Source of the DNA: Streptomyces fumanus
GTDB lineage: Bacteria > Actinomycetota > Actinomycetes > Streptomycetales > Streptomycetaceae
Reading direction: 5' to 3'
NCBI RefSeq assembly: GCF_014655295.1
Contig: NZ_BNBI01000001.1
Location: 62,001-126,000 of the forward strand
DNA: 64,000 nt
Shown here: one piece after another, positions 39,081 through 47,668 of the stretch
Position numbering within the stretch: the stretch's first letter is position 1
How the letters are laid out: the number at the start of each line of letters is the position of its first letter
Translations under genes and position numbers: made by a program
Notes under the pieces: generated by a model
What the model was told of the DNA's origin: nothing
Seen by the model: the letters and a program-made list of their open reading frames with translations, nothing else
The model's database searches: none

Positions 39081-39878
39081 ATGACCACCGCACCCGCCCG
39101 CGCCGGCGACCGGCGGATCAGTCCGGTCTTCCTCGGGATCGTCGCCGTGGCCGCGGTCACCGGGTGGGCGACCTGGACCGGGTTCGCCGAGCAGCCGGGC
39201 CTGGCCGTGTTCCTGTTCGTGACGGCCGCCTGGGTCGTCTCGCTCTGCCTGCACGAGTACGCGCACGCCCGCACCGCCCTGCACAGCGGTGACATCTCGG
39301 TCGGTGCCAAGGGCTATCTGACGCTGAACCCGCTGAAGTACACGCACGCGCTGCTGAGCGTCGTGCTGCCGGTGGTCTTCGTCATCATGGGCGGGATCGG
39401 TCTGCCGGGCGGGGCGGTGTTCATCGAGCGGGGCCGGATCCGGGGCCGCTGGCGGCACAGCCTGATCTCGGCGGCGGGCCCGCTGACCAATGTGCTGTTC
39501 GCCGTGGTGTGCACGGCCCCGTTCTGGCTGGACGCCCTGGACGGGGTGCCCCGCGACGTCCGGTTCGCGCTGGCGTTCCTGGCGCTGCTCCAGGTCACCG
39601 CGGCGATCCTGAACTTCCTGCCGGTGCCGGGCCTGGACGGCTACGGGGTGATCGAGCCCTGGCTCTCGCACGGGGTGCGGCGGCAGGTGGAGCCGTTCGC
39701 GCCGTTCGGTCTGCTGTTCGTGTTCGCGCTGCTGTGGCTGCCCGCGGTGAACGGCGTGTTCTTCGACGCGGTCGACGCGATCCTGTGCGGGCTGGGGATC
39801 GACGACTACGACTCGTACTGCGGCTACGAGCTGTACCGGTTCTGGCAGACGAACGAGATCTGCGCGGTCAGCTCCTGA
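39081..39878 (+). CDS. Site-2-protease-like M50 membrane metallopeptidase
   Basis: A 265-residue membrane protein with about five or six hydrophobic segments. The zinc motif HEYAH is at 58-62 within a helix (SLCLHEYAHART) and the third ligand is in NFLPVPGLDGYGVIEPWL near 179-196. It lacks PDZ domains, so it belongs to the minimal S2P group. Such enzymes cleave membrane-bound regulators; the target is unknown. CAGGAG precedes the ATG. Its 3' end overlaps the convergent small membrane gene by 11 bases. Confidence 0.9.
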   Translation: MTTAPARAGDRRISPVFLGIVAVAAVTGWATWTGFAEQPGLAVFLFVTAAWVVSLCLHEYAHARTALHSGDISVGAKGYLTLNPLKYTHALLSVVLPVVFVIMGGIGLPGGAVFIERGRIRGRWRHSLISAAGPLTNVLFAVVCTAPFWLDALDGVPRDVRFALAFLALLQVTAAILNFLPVPGLDGYGVIEPWLSHGVRRQVEPFAPFGLLFVFALLWLPAVNGVFFDAVDAILCGLGIDDYDSYCGYELYRFWQTNEICAVSS

Positions 39879-40053
39879 CCGACCGGCGCGGGGCCCGGCC
39901 GCGCTTGAGGTAGTACCAGCACATGTTGGACGACAGTCCGGCCAGCAGCACCCAGACGACACCGATCAGCACGCCGCCCCGGACGAAGGACAGGACGGCC
40001 GCGACGACGGCGAGCACGCAGACGATCAGGGCGTAGAGGGCGAGGCGGGGCAT
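39868..40053 (-). CDS. Small two-helix membrane protein
   Basis: A 61-residue protein with two hydrophobic helices (about 4-24 and 28-44) and a basic tail (KRGRAPRRSVRS). AGGAG stands eight bases before the ATG at 40053. It overlaps the end of the M50 gene. No family name can be given. Confidence 0.72.
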   Translation of the reverse strand: MPRLALYALIVCVLAVVAAVLSFVRGGVLIGVVWVLLAGLSSNMCWYYLKRGRAPRRSVRS

Positions 40054-40069
40054 GGGGTCGGCTCCTGTC

Positions 40070-40111
40070 GGGGGACACGGGCGGCTTGGCTGCTGCCCCC
40101 CAGTGTCCCCC
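40070..40111 (-). terminator. Hairpin after npdG
   Basis: GGGGGACAC (40070-40078) and GTGTCCCCC (40103-40111) with further weak pairing in the loop, beginning 7 bases after the npdG stop codon. It separates npdG from the small membrane protein gene. Confidence 0.65.
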
Positions 40112-40117
40112 ATCGCC

Positions 40118-40825
40118 TCATACGTCCGTGACGCGGAGTCCCGCGTGCGCCTTGTAGCGGCGGTTGACGGAGATCAGGTTGGCGACCAGCGACTCGACCT
40201 GGTGGGCGTTGCGCAGCCGCCCGGCGAAGACGCCGCGCATGCCGGGGATGCGGCCGGCCAGCGCCTGCACGATCTCGACATCGGCGCGGACCTCGCCGAG
40301 CACCATGACATCGGTGTCGATCTCGTCCACCTCCGGGTCCTGGAGCAGGACGGCGGACAGGTGGTGGAAGGCGGCGGTGACCCTGCTGTCCGGCAGCAGC
40401 GCGGCGGCCTGCTCGGCGGCGCTGCCCTCCTCGGGCTTGAGGGCGTAGGCGCCCTTCTTGTCGAAGCCGAGCGGGTTGACGCAGTCGACGACGAGCTTGC
40501 CGGCCAGCTCCTCGCGGAGCCCGGCGAGGGTGTCGCCGTGGCCCTCCCAGGGGACGGCGACGATCACGATGTCGCTGCGGCGGGCGGTCTCGGCGTTGTC
40601 GGCGCCCTCGACGCCGTGGCCGAGTTCCTCGGCGGCGGCCCGCGCGCGCTCGGCGGCCCGGGAGCCGACGATCACCTTCTGGCCGGCCTTGGCGAGCCGG
40701 TAGGCCAGGCCCTTGCCCTGCGGCCCGGTCCCGCCCAGCACGCCGACGATCAGCCCGGAGACGTCGGGCAGGTCCCAGGGGTCCTTGGCGGGGGCCTTCT
40801 GTGCGGCACTGTCGGTAGAGGTCAT
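40118..40825 (-). CDS. npdG: NADPH-dependent F420 reductase (F420H2:NADP+ oxidoreductase)
   Basis: A 235-residue enzyme exchanging hydride between NADPH and coenzyme F420. The N-terminal nucleotide motif is GVLGGTGPQGKGLA (28-41), followed by VIVGSR (NADP phosphate binding). Further features are IVIVAVPWEGH, VDCVNPLGFD and AAFHHLSA, characteristic of NpdG. Its ATG overlaps the stop codon of the sialidase gene (ATGA), so the two are coupled. This partnership is odd because the functions seem unrelated. Confidence 0.92.
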   Translation of the reverse strand: MTSTDSAAQKAPAKDPWDLPDVSGLIVGVLGGTGPQGKGLAYRLAKAGQKVIVGSRAAERARAAAEELGHGVEGADNAETARRSDIVIVAVPWEGHGDTLAGLREELAGKLVVDCVNPLGFDKKGAYALKPEEGSAAEQAAALLPDSRVTAAFHHLSAVLLQDPEVDEIDTDVMVLGEVRADVEIVQALAGRIPGMRGVFAGRLRNAHQVESLVANLISVNRRYKAHAGLRVTDV

Positions 40826-41916
40826 GAGCCCGAGCCTACGTCCGCCCGGCCGTCCGCACCGGGTCGGGCGGGCGGAGCTACGGGCACCCGTAGGAAGGTG
40901 ATCGTCTCGTACGGTCCGCCGTCGCCGGTCTCGTACAGCAGGCCGAGGGTGCGGGCGTCGATCCGGACCAGGTCGGAGTAGGCGGCGGGCCGGTCGTCGA
41001 CGGTGTGGGCCGGGTGCCAGGTGGTGCCGCCGTCGGTGGAGGCGCGCAGGGTCATCCGGGCGCGGGCGCCGGGTGCGGCGGGCCCCGAGTACAGCAGCAG
41101 GTCGGGGTCGCGGAGCTGGAGGACGCTGCCCTGGCAGACGGGGCCGGTCAGGCCGGGCTGCGGGCGGAAGGGCGCGGTCAGGGTGCGACCGCCGTCCGCC
41201 GAGTACGCGTCGGCGCGGGGGGCGGGCGCGGGGGGCATGGTGCGGGCGTTGACGTAGAGGCGGCCGTCGGGGAGTTCGGCGGCGGTGGACTCGTTGGCGG
41301 CGACCCGGGCGGCGGTGCCGTCGCCGTCGTCCACGTAGCCGAGGGTCCAGGTCGCGCCCCGGTCGTCGCTGAGCAGGCAGTGCCCGCCGTCGGGGCCGGC
41401 GGCCAGCGAGTGGTTGGCGGGGACGACGACCCGGCCGGTGCGGAGCTGGAGGGCGTGGCCGGGGGTGGTGGCGTACCAGCGCCAGTCGGGGCGTTTGACG
41501 CTCGCGGTGATCTCACGGGCGGCCGACCAGGTGCGGCCGTCGTCGTCGCTGTGGCACACCCAGACCCGGCGGCCGTCCTCGGCACCGACCGTGCCGCGCC
41601 GGATGGCGTCCTCGGTGGCGTGGCCGGCGTTGCGGACGTGCACCAGCAGGATCCGGCCGGTGTCGAGGACGACCGGGGCGGGGTTGCCGGCCAGGCCGTC
41701 GCCGTTGGCCGCGGCGACGGTGAGCGGGCCCCAGGTGCGGCCGCCGTCCGTGGACCGTTTCAGGACGATCGCGATGGTGCCGTGGTCGGCGGGGCCGTCG
41801 ACGCGGCCCTCGCAGAACGCGAGCAGGGTGCCGCGGCCGGTGGCGACGACCGCGGGGATGCGGAAGCTGGCGTACCCGTCGGCACCGGCGCGGAACACTA
41901 CGGAGGTGTCGTTCAT
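40822..41916 (-). CDS. Sialidase/neuraminidase-family protein
   Basis: A 364-residue six-bladed beta-propeller of the exo-alpha-sialidase family. It has the Arg motif FRIP at 18-21 and four Asp boxes of S-x-D-x-G-x-T-W type (STDGGRTWG, SDDDGRTWS, SDDRGATWT, STDGGTTWH). No signal peptide is visible, so a cytoplasmic location is indicated, unlike the secreted Streptomyces sialidases. AGGAG precedes the ATG by six bases. It is coupled to npdG. It may cleave sialic acid or a related nonulosonate; some family members have other roles. Confidence 0.88.
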   Translation of the reverse strand: MNDTSVVFRAGADGYASFRIPAVVATGRGTLLAFCEGRVDGPADHGTIAIVLKRSTDGGRTWGPLTVAAANGDGLAGNPAPVVLDTGRILLVHVRNAGHATEDAIRRGTVGAEDGRRVWVCHSDDDGRTWSAAREITASVKRPDWRWYATTPGHALQLRTGRVVVPANHSLAAGPDGGHCLLSDDRGATWTLGYVDDGDGTAARVAANESTAAELPDGRLYVNARTMPPAPAPRADAYSADGGRTLTAPFRPQPGLTGPVCQGSVLQLRDPDLLLYSGPAAPGARARMTLRASTDGGTTWHPAHTVDDRPAAYSDLVRIDARTLGLLYETGDGGPYETITFLRVPVAPPARPGADGRADVGSGS

Positions 41917-42033
41917 GGGCGGCTCCTGCCCACTAGGGGCGAATTCCGGGTGAACCCTGGGTCACGAGTGGCCGCCCGGGAGTTCGCGGGGCGCTGCGGG
42001 TGGTGAGGGCTCAGTATGCGTCGAACGGTCGCG

Positions 42034-42127
42034 TCGTGGTCGCTCGCGCAGTTCCCCGCGCCCCTTCAGGGCGCTCCCGTCAGGGCGCCCCGTCAGGGGC
42101 GCGGGGAACTGCGCGACCAGCCACGAC
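42034..42127. repeat. Long palindrome of the dispersed Streptomyces type
   Basis: Arms 42044-42065 and 42095-42116 are perfectly complementary over 22 bp (core GCGCAGTTCCCCGCGCCCCT). They are extended by GTCGTGG (42034-42040) against CCACGAC (42121-42127), with a 29-base centre containing GGGCG repeats. From memory this core recurs in many Streptomyces intergenic regions, usually as a REP-like or terminator structure. It lies in the 248-base gap 41917-42164. Confidence 0.82.
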
Positions 42128-42142
42128 GCGCCCGCAGCCGAC

Positions 42143-42163
42143 GACCGGCGACCGGCGACCGGC
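42143..42163. repeat. Three 7-bp repeats touching a stop codon
   Basis: GACCGGC at 42143-42149, 42150-42156 and 42157-42163, ending two bases before the stop codon (42165-42167) of the 75-residue protein gene on the minus strand. Confidence 0.75.
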
Positions 42164-42164
42164 G

Positions 42165-42392
42165 TCAATCGTCCGCGGAGCCCGTCGCCGCATCGTGCCA
42201 TTTGGGGTCGTTCTCCCACTGCAGGTTCCGCTCGTGGGCCGTCCGCATCGCGTGCTCCGCCTCGCTCCGGGAGGCGTACGGGCCGAACCGGTCCTTCGCG
42301 GGGCACTCCGGCCCCTCCTCGACCTTGTGATGCTCCAGGCAGTAGTACCACTCGCCCGGCTTCCCGACCGTGCGCTTCTTGAACAGGGCCAT
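42165..42392 (-). CDS. 75-residue conserved small protein
   Basis: A 75-residue soluble protein with the pattern [20 protein letters not shown] followed by [14 protein letters not shown] and WENDPKWHD. The Cys and His residues (C18, H21-H22, C30) could bind a metal. The SEAEHA segment resembles the end of SPOR-like domains. AAGGAG precedes the ATG at 42392. It is common in Streptomyces as I recall it, but has no assigned function. It is divergent from map with 58 bases between. Confidence 0.72.
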   Translation of the reverse strand: MALFKKRTVGKPGEWYYCLEHHKVEEGPECPAKDRFGPYASRSEAEHAMRTAHERNLQWENDPKWHDAATGSADD

Positions 42393-42437
42393 GACCGGCT
42401 CCTTTCGCCATCGACATGGTCTCGTATGCCCGCTGGT

Positions 42438-42443
42438 TAGACT
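42438..42443 (+). promoter_or_regulatory. -10 element for probable leaderless map mRNA
   Basis: TAGACT ends seven bases before the map ATG and no Shine-Dalgarno sequence is present. No good -35 was found. Confidence 0.45.
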
Positions 42444-42450
42444 CGCTGAC

Positions 42451-43308
42451 ATGTCTGGCCAGTCGCTGCTCGTCCCAGGGGAGCTGTCCCCCACCCGTTC
42501 CGTACCCGGAAACATCCGGCGTCCCGAGTACGTCGGCAAGCCCGCGCCGGCCCCGTACACCGGTCCCGAGGTGCAGACGCCCGAGACGATCGAGGCGATG
42601 CGGGTGGCCGGGCGGATCGCGGCGCGGGCGATGGCCGAGGCCGCGAAGCTGATCGCGCCGGGCGTGACCACGGACGAGCTGGACCGGGTCGCGCACGAGT
42701 ACATGTGCGACCACGGCGCCTACCCCTCGACGCTCGGCTACCGCGGCTTCCCCAAGTCGCTGTGCACCAGCGTCAACGAGGTCATCTGCCACGGCATCCC
42801 GGACTCCACGGTGCTGCGCGACGGCGACATCGTCAACCTGGACGTGACGGCGTACATCGGCGGGGTGCACGGCGACAACAACGCCACCTACCTGGTCGGC
42901 GAGGTCGACGAGGAGAGCAGGCTGCTGGTCGAGCGGACCCGGGAGTCCCTGAACCGCGCGATCAAGGCGGTGCGGCCGGGCCGGCAGATCAACGTCATCG
43001 GCCGGGTCATCGAGTCCTACGCCAAGCGCTTCGGGTACGGGGTGGTGCGGGACTTCACCGGGCACGGGATCAACTCCGCGTTCCACTCGGGCCTGATCGT
43101 CCCGCACTACGACAGCCCGCACGCGACGACCGTGATCCGGCCCGGCATGACGTTCACCATCGAGCCGATGCTGACGCTGGGGACGCACGAGTACGACATG
43201 TGGGACGACGGCTGGACGGTCGTCACCAAGGACCGCAAGCGCACGGCCCAGTTCGAGCACACGCTGGTGGTGACGGAGACCGGCGCGGAGATCCTCACCC
43301 TGCCGTAG
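42451..43308 (+). CDS. map: Methionine aminopeptidase, type I
   Basis: A 285-residue cytosolic enzyme removing the initiator methionine. Metal ligands are in the expected order: [17 protein letters not shown] (two Asp), FTGHGIN (His), FTIEPM (Glu) and QFEHTL (Glu). The N-terminal extension ([19 protein letters not shown]...) is typical of one of the two or three MetAPs of Streptomyces. Conserved [13 protein letters not shown] precedes the active site. The start at 42451 lacks a ribosome-binding site and is probably leaderless. It converges on the PhzF gene with four bases between stop codons. Confidence 0.94.
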   Translation: MSGQSLLVPGELSPTRSVPGNIRRPEYVGKPAPAPYTGPEVQTPETIEAMRVAGRIAARAMAEAAKLIAPGVTTDELDRVAHEYMCDHGAYPSTLGYRGFPKSLCTSVNEVICHGIPDSTVLRDGDIVNLDVTAYIGGVHGDNNATYLVGEVDEESRLLVERTRESLNRAIKAVRPGRQINVIGRVIESYAKRFGYGVVRDFTGHGINSAFHSGLIVPHYDSPHATTVIRPGMTFTIEPMLTLGTHEYDMWDDGWTVVTKDRKRTAQFEHTLVVTETGAEILTLP

Positions 43309-43312
43309 CGCC

Positions 43313-43957
43313 TCAGCGTTCCAGGACGACCCGTCCGCCGATCTCCACCCAGCCGCCGGGCTGCGGTGCCGTGAGGAGCTGCGAGCCGGTGCCCTGGGTG
43401 ATGTTCAGGGCGCGGCCCAGCTCCGCGGTGAGCAGCAGGGCCGCCGCGCCGGTCGCCTCGTCCTCGTCGATGCCGTCGTCCCGGCCGGGGAAGCCCCGGG
43501 CGCGGACCCGGCCGGCCGGCTCGTCCTCCCACGCCCAGGCGTAGACCCACTCCCCCTTGGGCGGCACCGGCAGGTCGTCGACCTCGGCGGCGGTGGCGTA
43601 CCGGCGCAGGGTGCGCGGCGGCGCCCACTCCGCCCGCGCCTCGATCCAGGTGAACTCCCCGTCCTGCCGGGCGCCCACCACGCCCGCGGGGGTGACGAGT
43701 TCGGGCACGTCGAGCAGCCAGGCCGTGCCGACGCAGGGGTGGCCGGCGAAGGGCAGCCGCAGGGTGGGCGTGTAGATGTCGACGACGCCGCGCTCGGGGT
43801 CGTCGACGAACACCGTCTCGCTGAAGCCGAGTTTGGCGGCCAGGGCCTGCCGCTCCGCCCGGTCCGGCAGTACGGAACCGTCCCGGACGACGCCGAGTTC
43901 GTTGCCGTATCCGCCGTTCGCCGCGCAGAACACGCGCAGCACGTCGTAGTCAGTCAC
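43313..43957 (-). CDS. PhzF-family isomerase/epimerase-like protein
   Basis: A 214-residue member of the PhzF fold (diaminopimelate-epimerase-like), shorter than the usual 260-300 residues. The N-terminal VFCAANGGYGNELGVV corresponds to the family GN-P-LAVV, with Glu in FSETVFV. LRLPFAGHPCVGTAW is the strongest family signature and DEDEATGAAALLL the second. The GTG at 43957 has no ribosome-binding site; TTGAAT ends six bases upstream, so it may be leaderless. The substrate is unknown. Confidence 0.85.
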   Translation of the reverse strand: MTDYDVLRVFCAANGGYGNELGVVRDGSVLPDRAERQALAAKLGFSETVFVDDPERGVVDIYTPTLRLPFAGHPCVGTAWLLDVPELVTPAGVVGARQDGEFTWIEARAEWAPPRTLRRYATAAEVDDLPVPPKGEWVYAWAWEDEPAGRVRARGFPGRDDGIDEDEATGAAALLLTAELGRALNITQGTGSQLLTAPQPGGWVEIGGRVVLER

Positions 43958-44060
43958 AGGGGCATTCAAGCACCGGTGCGCGCACCGCCGGACCGGCCGT
44001 CCGGGGCGGGGCCCGTCCCGGTAGGGTTCGCCTCCGGGAAGGGGAAGGTGGAGGAACCTG

Positions 44061-45053
44061 ATGAGCAGGGATCGGGCCCCTCGGGGGCTTCTCAAGCGCG
44101 CGCTGGCCGCCGTGTCGGTGGCCGCCGTGTCGGTGACGGCGAGCGGCTGCGTGGTGGTGCACGGCGAGCGCGAGGTGCTCCCGGCGGCGACCCGGGCCGA
44201 GGCCGCCGCGGCCCTGACGGCGTTCACCACCGCGTACAACAAGGCGGACAAGGCGTACGACGCGAAGCTGGACGCCGACCGGACGGCCGGTGCGCTCGCC
44301 GACATCGACGCGGCCCGGCTGACCGCGGGCCGGGTCAACCACCCCGGCGGCAACCCCGCGCACACACCGCTGAAGCTGACCGACGCGAAGTTCACCATCC
44401 CCAAGAAGGCGGGCTGGCCCCGCTGGTTCCTCGCCGACGCCCGCGCCAACAAGGGCGGTGACGTCCGCTGGCTGCTGGTCTTCACCCGGGACGGCCTCGA
44501 GGACACCTGGGAGGTGGCCTATCTGACGCTGGTCGCCCCCGGTGACGTCCCCGAGGTGCGGACGGACCGGGACGGCTGGGCCGAGACCGTGCCCGTCGAC
44601 TCGGACGAACTGGCCGTGCCGCCGGCCGAGTTGAGCGAGAAGTACACGGCGTATCTGAAGGACGGCGGGGACGCCTTCGCGCCCGGCGCGCACACCAGCG
44701 CCTGGCGGGCGCTGCGCAAGAAGCAGTCGGCCCGCCCGGGGCTGGCCACGCAGTACATCGACGAGCCGCTGACCCAGGGCGACTACGCGCCGCTGGCGCT
44801 GCGCACCGAGGACGGCGGGGCGCTGGTGTTCTTCACCACCCGGCACTACGAGAAGCAGACCGCCGCGCGGGGCGCCTCGGTGCCGACGCCCAACCGGGAC
44901 GTGCTGGCGCTGACGGACGGCGAGATCAAGCAGTCGCTGACGATGGAGTTCGTCTCCAACGAAGTCGCCCTGGACCCGCCGGACGGGCCCGGCTCCGACC
45001 GGGTGGCGATCATCGGCCGGGTGCAGGGGATGACGACGGCGAAGGGCGAGTAG
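44061..45053 (+). CDS. Secreted lipoprotein of unknown function
   Basis: A 330-residue lipoprotein. It has a basic N-terminus, a hydrophobic core and the lipobox TASGC with Cys30 as the modified residue. The mature part starts with a helical segment (ATRAEAAAALTAFTTAYNKA) and continues with mixed alpha/beta sequence. GAAGG-type purines precede the ATG. No enzymatic motif is recognised. It is monocistronic between convergent or opposed neighbours. Confidence 0.82.
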   Translation: MSRDRAPRGLLKRALAAVSVAAVSVTASGCVVVHGEREVLPAATRAEAAAALTAFTTAYNKADKAYDAKLDADRTAGALADIDAARLTAGRVNHPGGNPAHTPLKLTDAKFTIPKKAGWPRWFLADARANKGGDVRWLLVFTRDGLEDTWEVAYLTLVAPGDVPEVRTDRDGWAETVPVDSDELAVPPAELSEKYTAYLKDGGDAFAPGAHTSAWRALRKKQSARPGLATQYIDEPLTQGDYAPLALRTEDGGALVFFTTRHYEKQTAARGASVPTPNRDVLALTDGEIKQSLTMEFVSNEVALDPPDGPGSDRVAIIGRVQGMTTAKGE

Positions 45054-45105
45054 CGGGACCGGGCCCGGACCGCCCGTGGTCCCGGGTCCCGGGTCCCGGG
45101 TGCGG

Positions 45106-45840
45106 TCAGCGGCGCAGCGGCCAGGCCGCGCCCTGCTGGTCGGTGTCCCTGCCGGCGTGCCGGGCGCAGGCGTCGGTCAGGGCCTCCAGCAGGGTCAGCG
45201 GGTCGGGCAGCGGGTGCTCGGGGCCGCGGACCCAGTGCACGCCCTGCTCGCCGGGGAGCCGGGCGGGGGGTACGAGGACGTAGGAACCGCGGCAGTGCCA
45301 GCGCAGTCCGGGGTGCTCGTCCATGGTCTCGGGGTGGCAGTCCAGCTCGCACGGCCACCACTCGTCCTCGTCCTCGGGGGTGCCGCGGGTGAGGGTGAAG
45401 AAGAGCATCCGGCCGTCGTCGCTCTCGGCGACCGGGCCGACCTCCACGTCGGTGGCGAGCAGCCGCTCCAGTGCCTCGCGGCCCGCCGCCAGGGGCACGT
45501 CGAGCACGTCGTGCACCATGCCGGTGGCGGTGATGAAGTTGGCCTGCGGCTGGTGCCGGGCCCAGCGCTCGATCTGGGCGCGGTCGGTGGTGGACTGGGT
45601 CTGCCAGGCGAACGACACCGGGTGCCGGGCGGGGGTGGGACAGCCGACGCGGTCGCAGGAGCAGCGGTAGCCGGCGGGGTGGGCGGCGGGCGCGAGCGGC
45701 AGTCCGGCTCCGGCTGCGGCGAGCAGCAGGGTCTCCCGGGCGCCGGCGTCGGCGGTGCCGGTGTCCTTCGGGCGGCGTCCGCGCAGCCACTGGGAGAGTT
45801 TGCCCTGCCGGCCCGTGCGGCCACCGAACTCCGCGCTCAT
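45106..45840 (-). CDS. Bifunctional DNA primase/polymerase N-terminal-domain protein
   Basis: A 244-residue protein resembling the prim-pol domain found alone in many Streptomyces genomes. It has a Cys-rich segment near the N-terminus (YRCSCDRVGCPTPARHPV), then RWARHQPQANFITATG and a C-terminal WPCELDCHPE. The classical D-x-D metal motif of active primase-polymerases is not obvious (VLDVPLAAG occupies that place), so catalytic activity is uncertain. It may be regulatory or structural. Confidence 0.78.
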   Translation of the reverse strand: MSAEFGGRTGRQGKLSQWLRGRRPKDTGTADAGARETLLLAAAGAGLPLAPAAHPAGYRCSCDRVGCPTPARHPVSFAWQTQSTTDRAQIERWARHQPQANFITATGMVHDVLDVPLAAGREALERLLATDVEVGPVAESDDGRMLFFTLTRGTPEDEDEWWPCELDCHPETMDEHPGLRWHCRGSYVLVPPARLPGEQGVHWVRGPEHPLPDPLTLLEALTDACARHAGRDTDQQGAAWPLRR

Positions 45841-45931
45841 CTATCCCCTCGCCTCGCCGTCGTGCGCATCAGCTTGCCCCATGGTCTCACCCTTTCGCGC
45901 CGCGGGGTGGTGGCCGGAAGAAGTCGTGCAC

Positions 45932-46537
45932 TCAGCGCGGAGCGAGGCCGTACAGCGCGTAGTCGACGAGGGTGTCGGTGTACTCGTAGTCGAAGGGGGC
46001 GGTGTGCTGGAGCCAGCGCTGGGCGAGCGGGGAGACGAAGAGTTCCAGGGCGATGCGCGGGTCGATGCCGGGGCGGATCTGGCCGGCCCGCTGGGCGGCG
46101 CGCAGCCGGTCGGCGTAGAGCTGGAGGGAGGGTTCCAGCAGCTTGGCGACGATCAGCCGGCCGAGTTCGGGGTCGACCACGCCCTCGGCGGCCAGGGCGC
46201 GGCTGGGGGCCTCGAACCTGGGGTCGCGCAGTTCGTCGACGGTGGCCCGCAGGACGGCCTTCAGGTCGGCGGCGAGGTCGCCGGTGTCGGGGATGGCCTG
46301 GTCGGCGGGTTCCTGGCCGGCGGCCCGGGCGGTCCGCTCGCCGAGGTCGAGGAAGGCTTCCAGCAGGACGTCGGCCTTGGAGGACCACCAGCGGTAGATG
46401 GTCTGCTTGCCGACGCCGGCGCGGGCGGCGATGCCCTCGATGGTGGTTCTCGGGTAGCCGATCTCGGTGACGAGGGCGAGGGCGGCGTCGTAGATCGCCC
46501 TGCGGGACTTCGCGCTGCGGCGCTTCTCAACGGGCAT
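45932..46537 (-). CDS. TetR family transcriptional regulator
   Basis: A 201-residue TetR protein. The helix-turn-helix spans about residues 10-55 (AIYDAALALVTEIGYPRTTI, then EGIAARAGVGKQTIYRWW). The C-terminal domain (RALAAEGVVDPELG, ELFVSPLAQRWL) is the common TetR_C type. It lies between the prim-pol-like gene and the methyltransferase gene, all leftward but with gaps of about 75-90 bases; no obvious target gene is adjacent. The ligand is unknown. Confidence 0.92.
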   Translation of the reverse strand: MPVEKRRSAKSRRAIYDAALALVTEIGYPRTTIEGIAARAGVGKQTIYRWWSSKADVLLEAFLDLGERTARAAGQEPADQAIPDTGDLAADLKAVLRATVDELRDPRFEAPSRALAAEGVVDPELGRLIVAKLLEPSLQLYADRLRAAQRAGQIRPGIDPRIALELFVSPLAQRWLQHTAPFDYEYTDTLVDYALYGLAPR

Positions 46538-46610
46538 GGGAGCGAACCTACCAGGGTGACAAGACGGTGCGTCTCGTGGCGGGCCCGGGGGCGCTGGGTG
46601 GCGGGGGGTG

Positions 46611-47600
46611 CTACTCGCCCGCCGGGGGCCAGGGGTCGCCCCAGTCCGTGTCGCGGGCGGCCCGGTAGAGGTCGCCGTGGCGTTTGGTGACGGTGGTGCG
46701 GGTGAGGGCCGGTTCGGTCTCGCAGAGGTCGAGCAGCACCTGGCCCTTGCGGATCTGCGGGCGGCGGATCACCCGGTGGGCGGCGGGGGCGACCGGGAAG
46801 CGGGCGGCGGCCACGTAGCTGAACTTCTCGTCCTCGTAGGCGAGCGAGCCGCCCTTGACCTGGCGGTGCAGGGAGGAGCGGCTGACCCGGGCCGAGAAGT
46901 GGCACCAGTCGCTGCCGGGCGCGATGGGGCAGGCCGCGCTGTGCGGGCAGGGCGCGGCGATGTGGAAGCCGGCGGCGGTCAGCCGGTCGCGGGCCTCGAT
47001 GATCCGGGCGTAGCCGTCGGGGGTGCCGGGCTCGACCACGACCACGGCCCGCGCGGCAGCGGCGGCGGCCTCGACGAGGGCGGCGCGGTCGGGGGCGGTG
47101 AGTTCGTTGAGCACGTAGGAGACGGTGACGAGGTCGGTCTCCGCCAGGGTGAGCGCGGCGCCGATCCGGGCGCGCTGCCAGCGGACGCCGCTCAGCGCGG
47201 GGTCGGCGGCGGCGATCTCCCGGCCGAGGGCGAGGGCGGGCTCGGACCAGTCCAGGACGGTGGAGGCGCGGGGGCCGTCCCAGGTGGCGGCGACGGCCCA
47301 GGTCGCGGCGCCGGTGCCGCCGCCGAGGTCGACGTGGTCGCCGGGGGTGAAGCCGGGTGCGGCCGCGGCGAACGCCGCGAGGGCCGCGCGCACCGCCTCG
47401 AAGGTGGCGGGCATCCGGTAGGCGGCGTACGCGGCGACGTCCGCGCGGTCCCGGAGGATCGGGGCGTCGGTCGGGGTGGCGCCCCGGTAGCTGGCGATGA
47501 GCCGGTCCACGGCCTGCGCGGCCTGCCGGGGCGGAAGCCCGTCCAGCAGCCCGGCGAGGGCGGCACGCAGGGCTTCGGCGGGGGGTGCGGGGGCGGTCAC
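46611..47600 (-). CDS. Rsm22-family small ribosomal subunit methyltransferase-like protein
   Basis: A 329-residue SAM-dependent methyltransferase-like protein related to mitochondrial Rsm22. Motif I is HVDLGGGTGAATWA near 89-102, followed by LDWSEPAL. A cysteine cluster (CPHSAACP...DWCHF) near 219-237 fits the iron-sulfur or zinc site of the family, then RVSRSS and QIRKGQ. The GTG at 47600 has TAGAAT six bases upstream and no Shine-Dalgarno sequence, so it is probably leaderless. Its target would be rRNA or ribosome assembly. Confidence 0.85.
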   Translation of the reverse strand: MTAPAPPAEALRAALAGLLDGLPPRQAAQAVDRLIASYRGATPTDAPILRDRADVAAYAAYRMPATFEAVRAALAAFAAAAPGFTPGDHVDLGGGTGAATWAVAATWDGPRASTVLDWSEPALALGREIAAADPALSGVRWQRARIGAALTLAETDLVTVSYVLNELTAPDRAALVEAAAAAARAVVVVEPGTPDGYARIIEARDRLTAAGFHIAAPCPHSAACPIAPGSDWCHFSARVSRSSLHRQVKGGSLAYEDEKFSYVAAARFPVAPAAHRVIRRPQIRKGQVLLDLCETEPALTRTTVTKRHGDLYRAARDTDWGDPWPPAGE

Positions 47601-47606
47601 CTGGCG

Positions 47607-47612
47607 ATTCTA
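47607..47612 (-). promoter_or_regulatory. -10 element for leaderless methyltransferase mRNA
   Basis: TAGAAT on the minus strand, six bases before the GTG start at 47600. It is a good match to the primary sigma-factor -10. Confidence 0.55.
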
Positions 47613-47668
47613 CGGGTGCGCGGTGACGGCCTGCTGTGAACCCGGTGCACAGCGGGCCGCCCGAGGTG

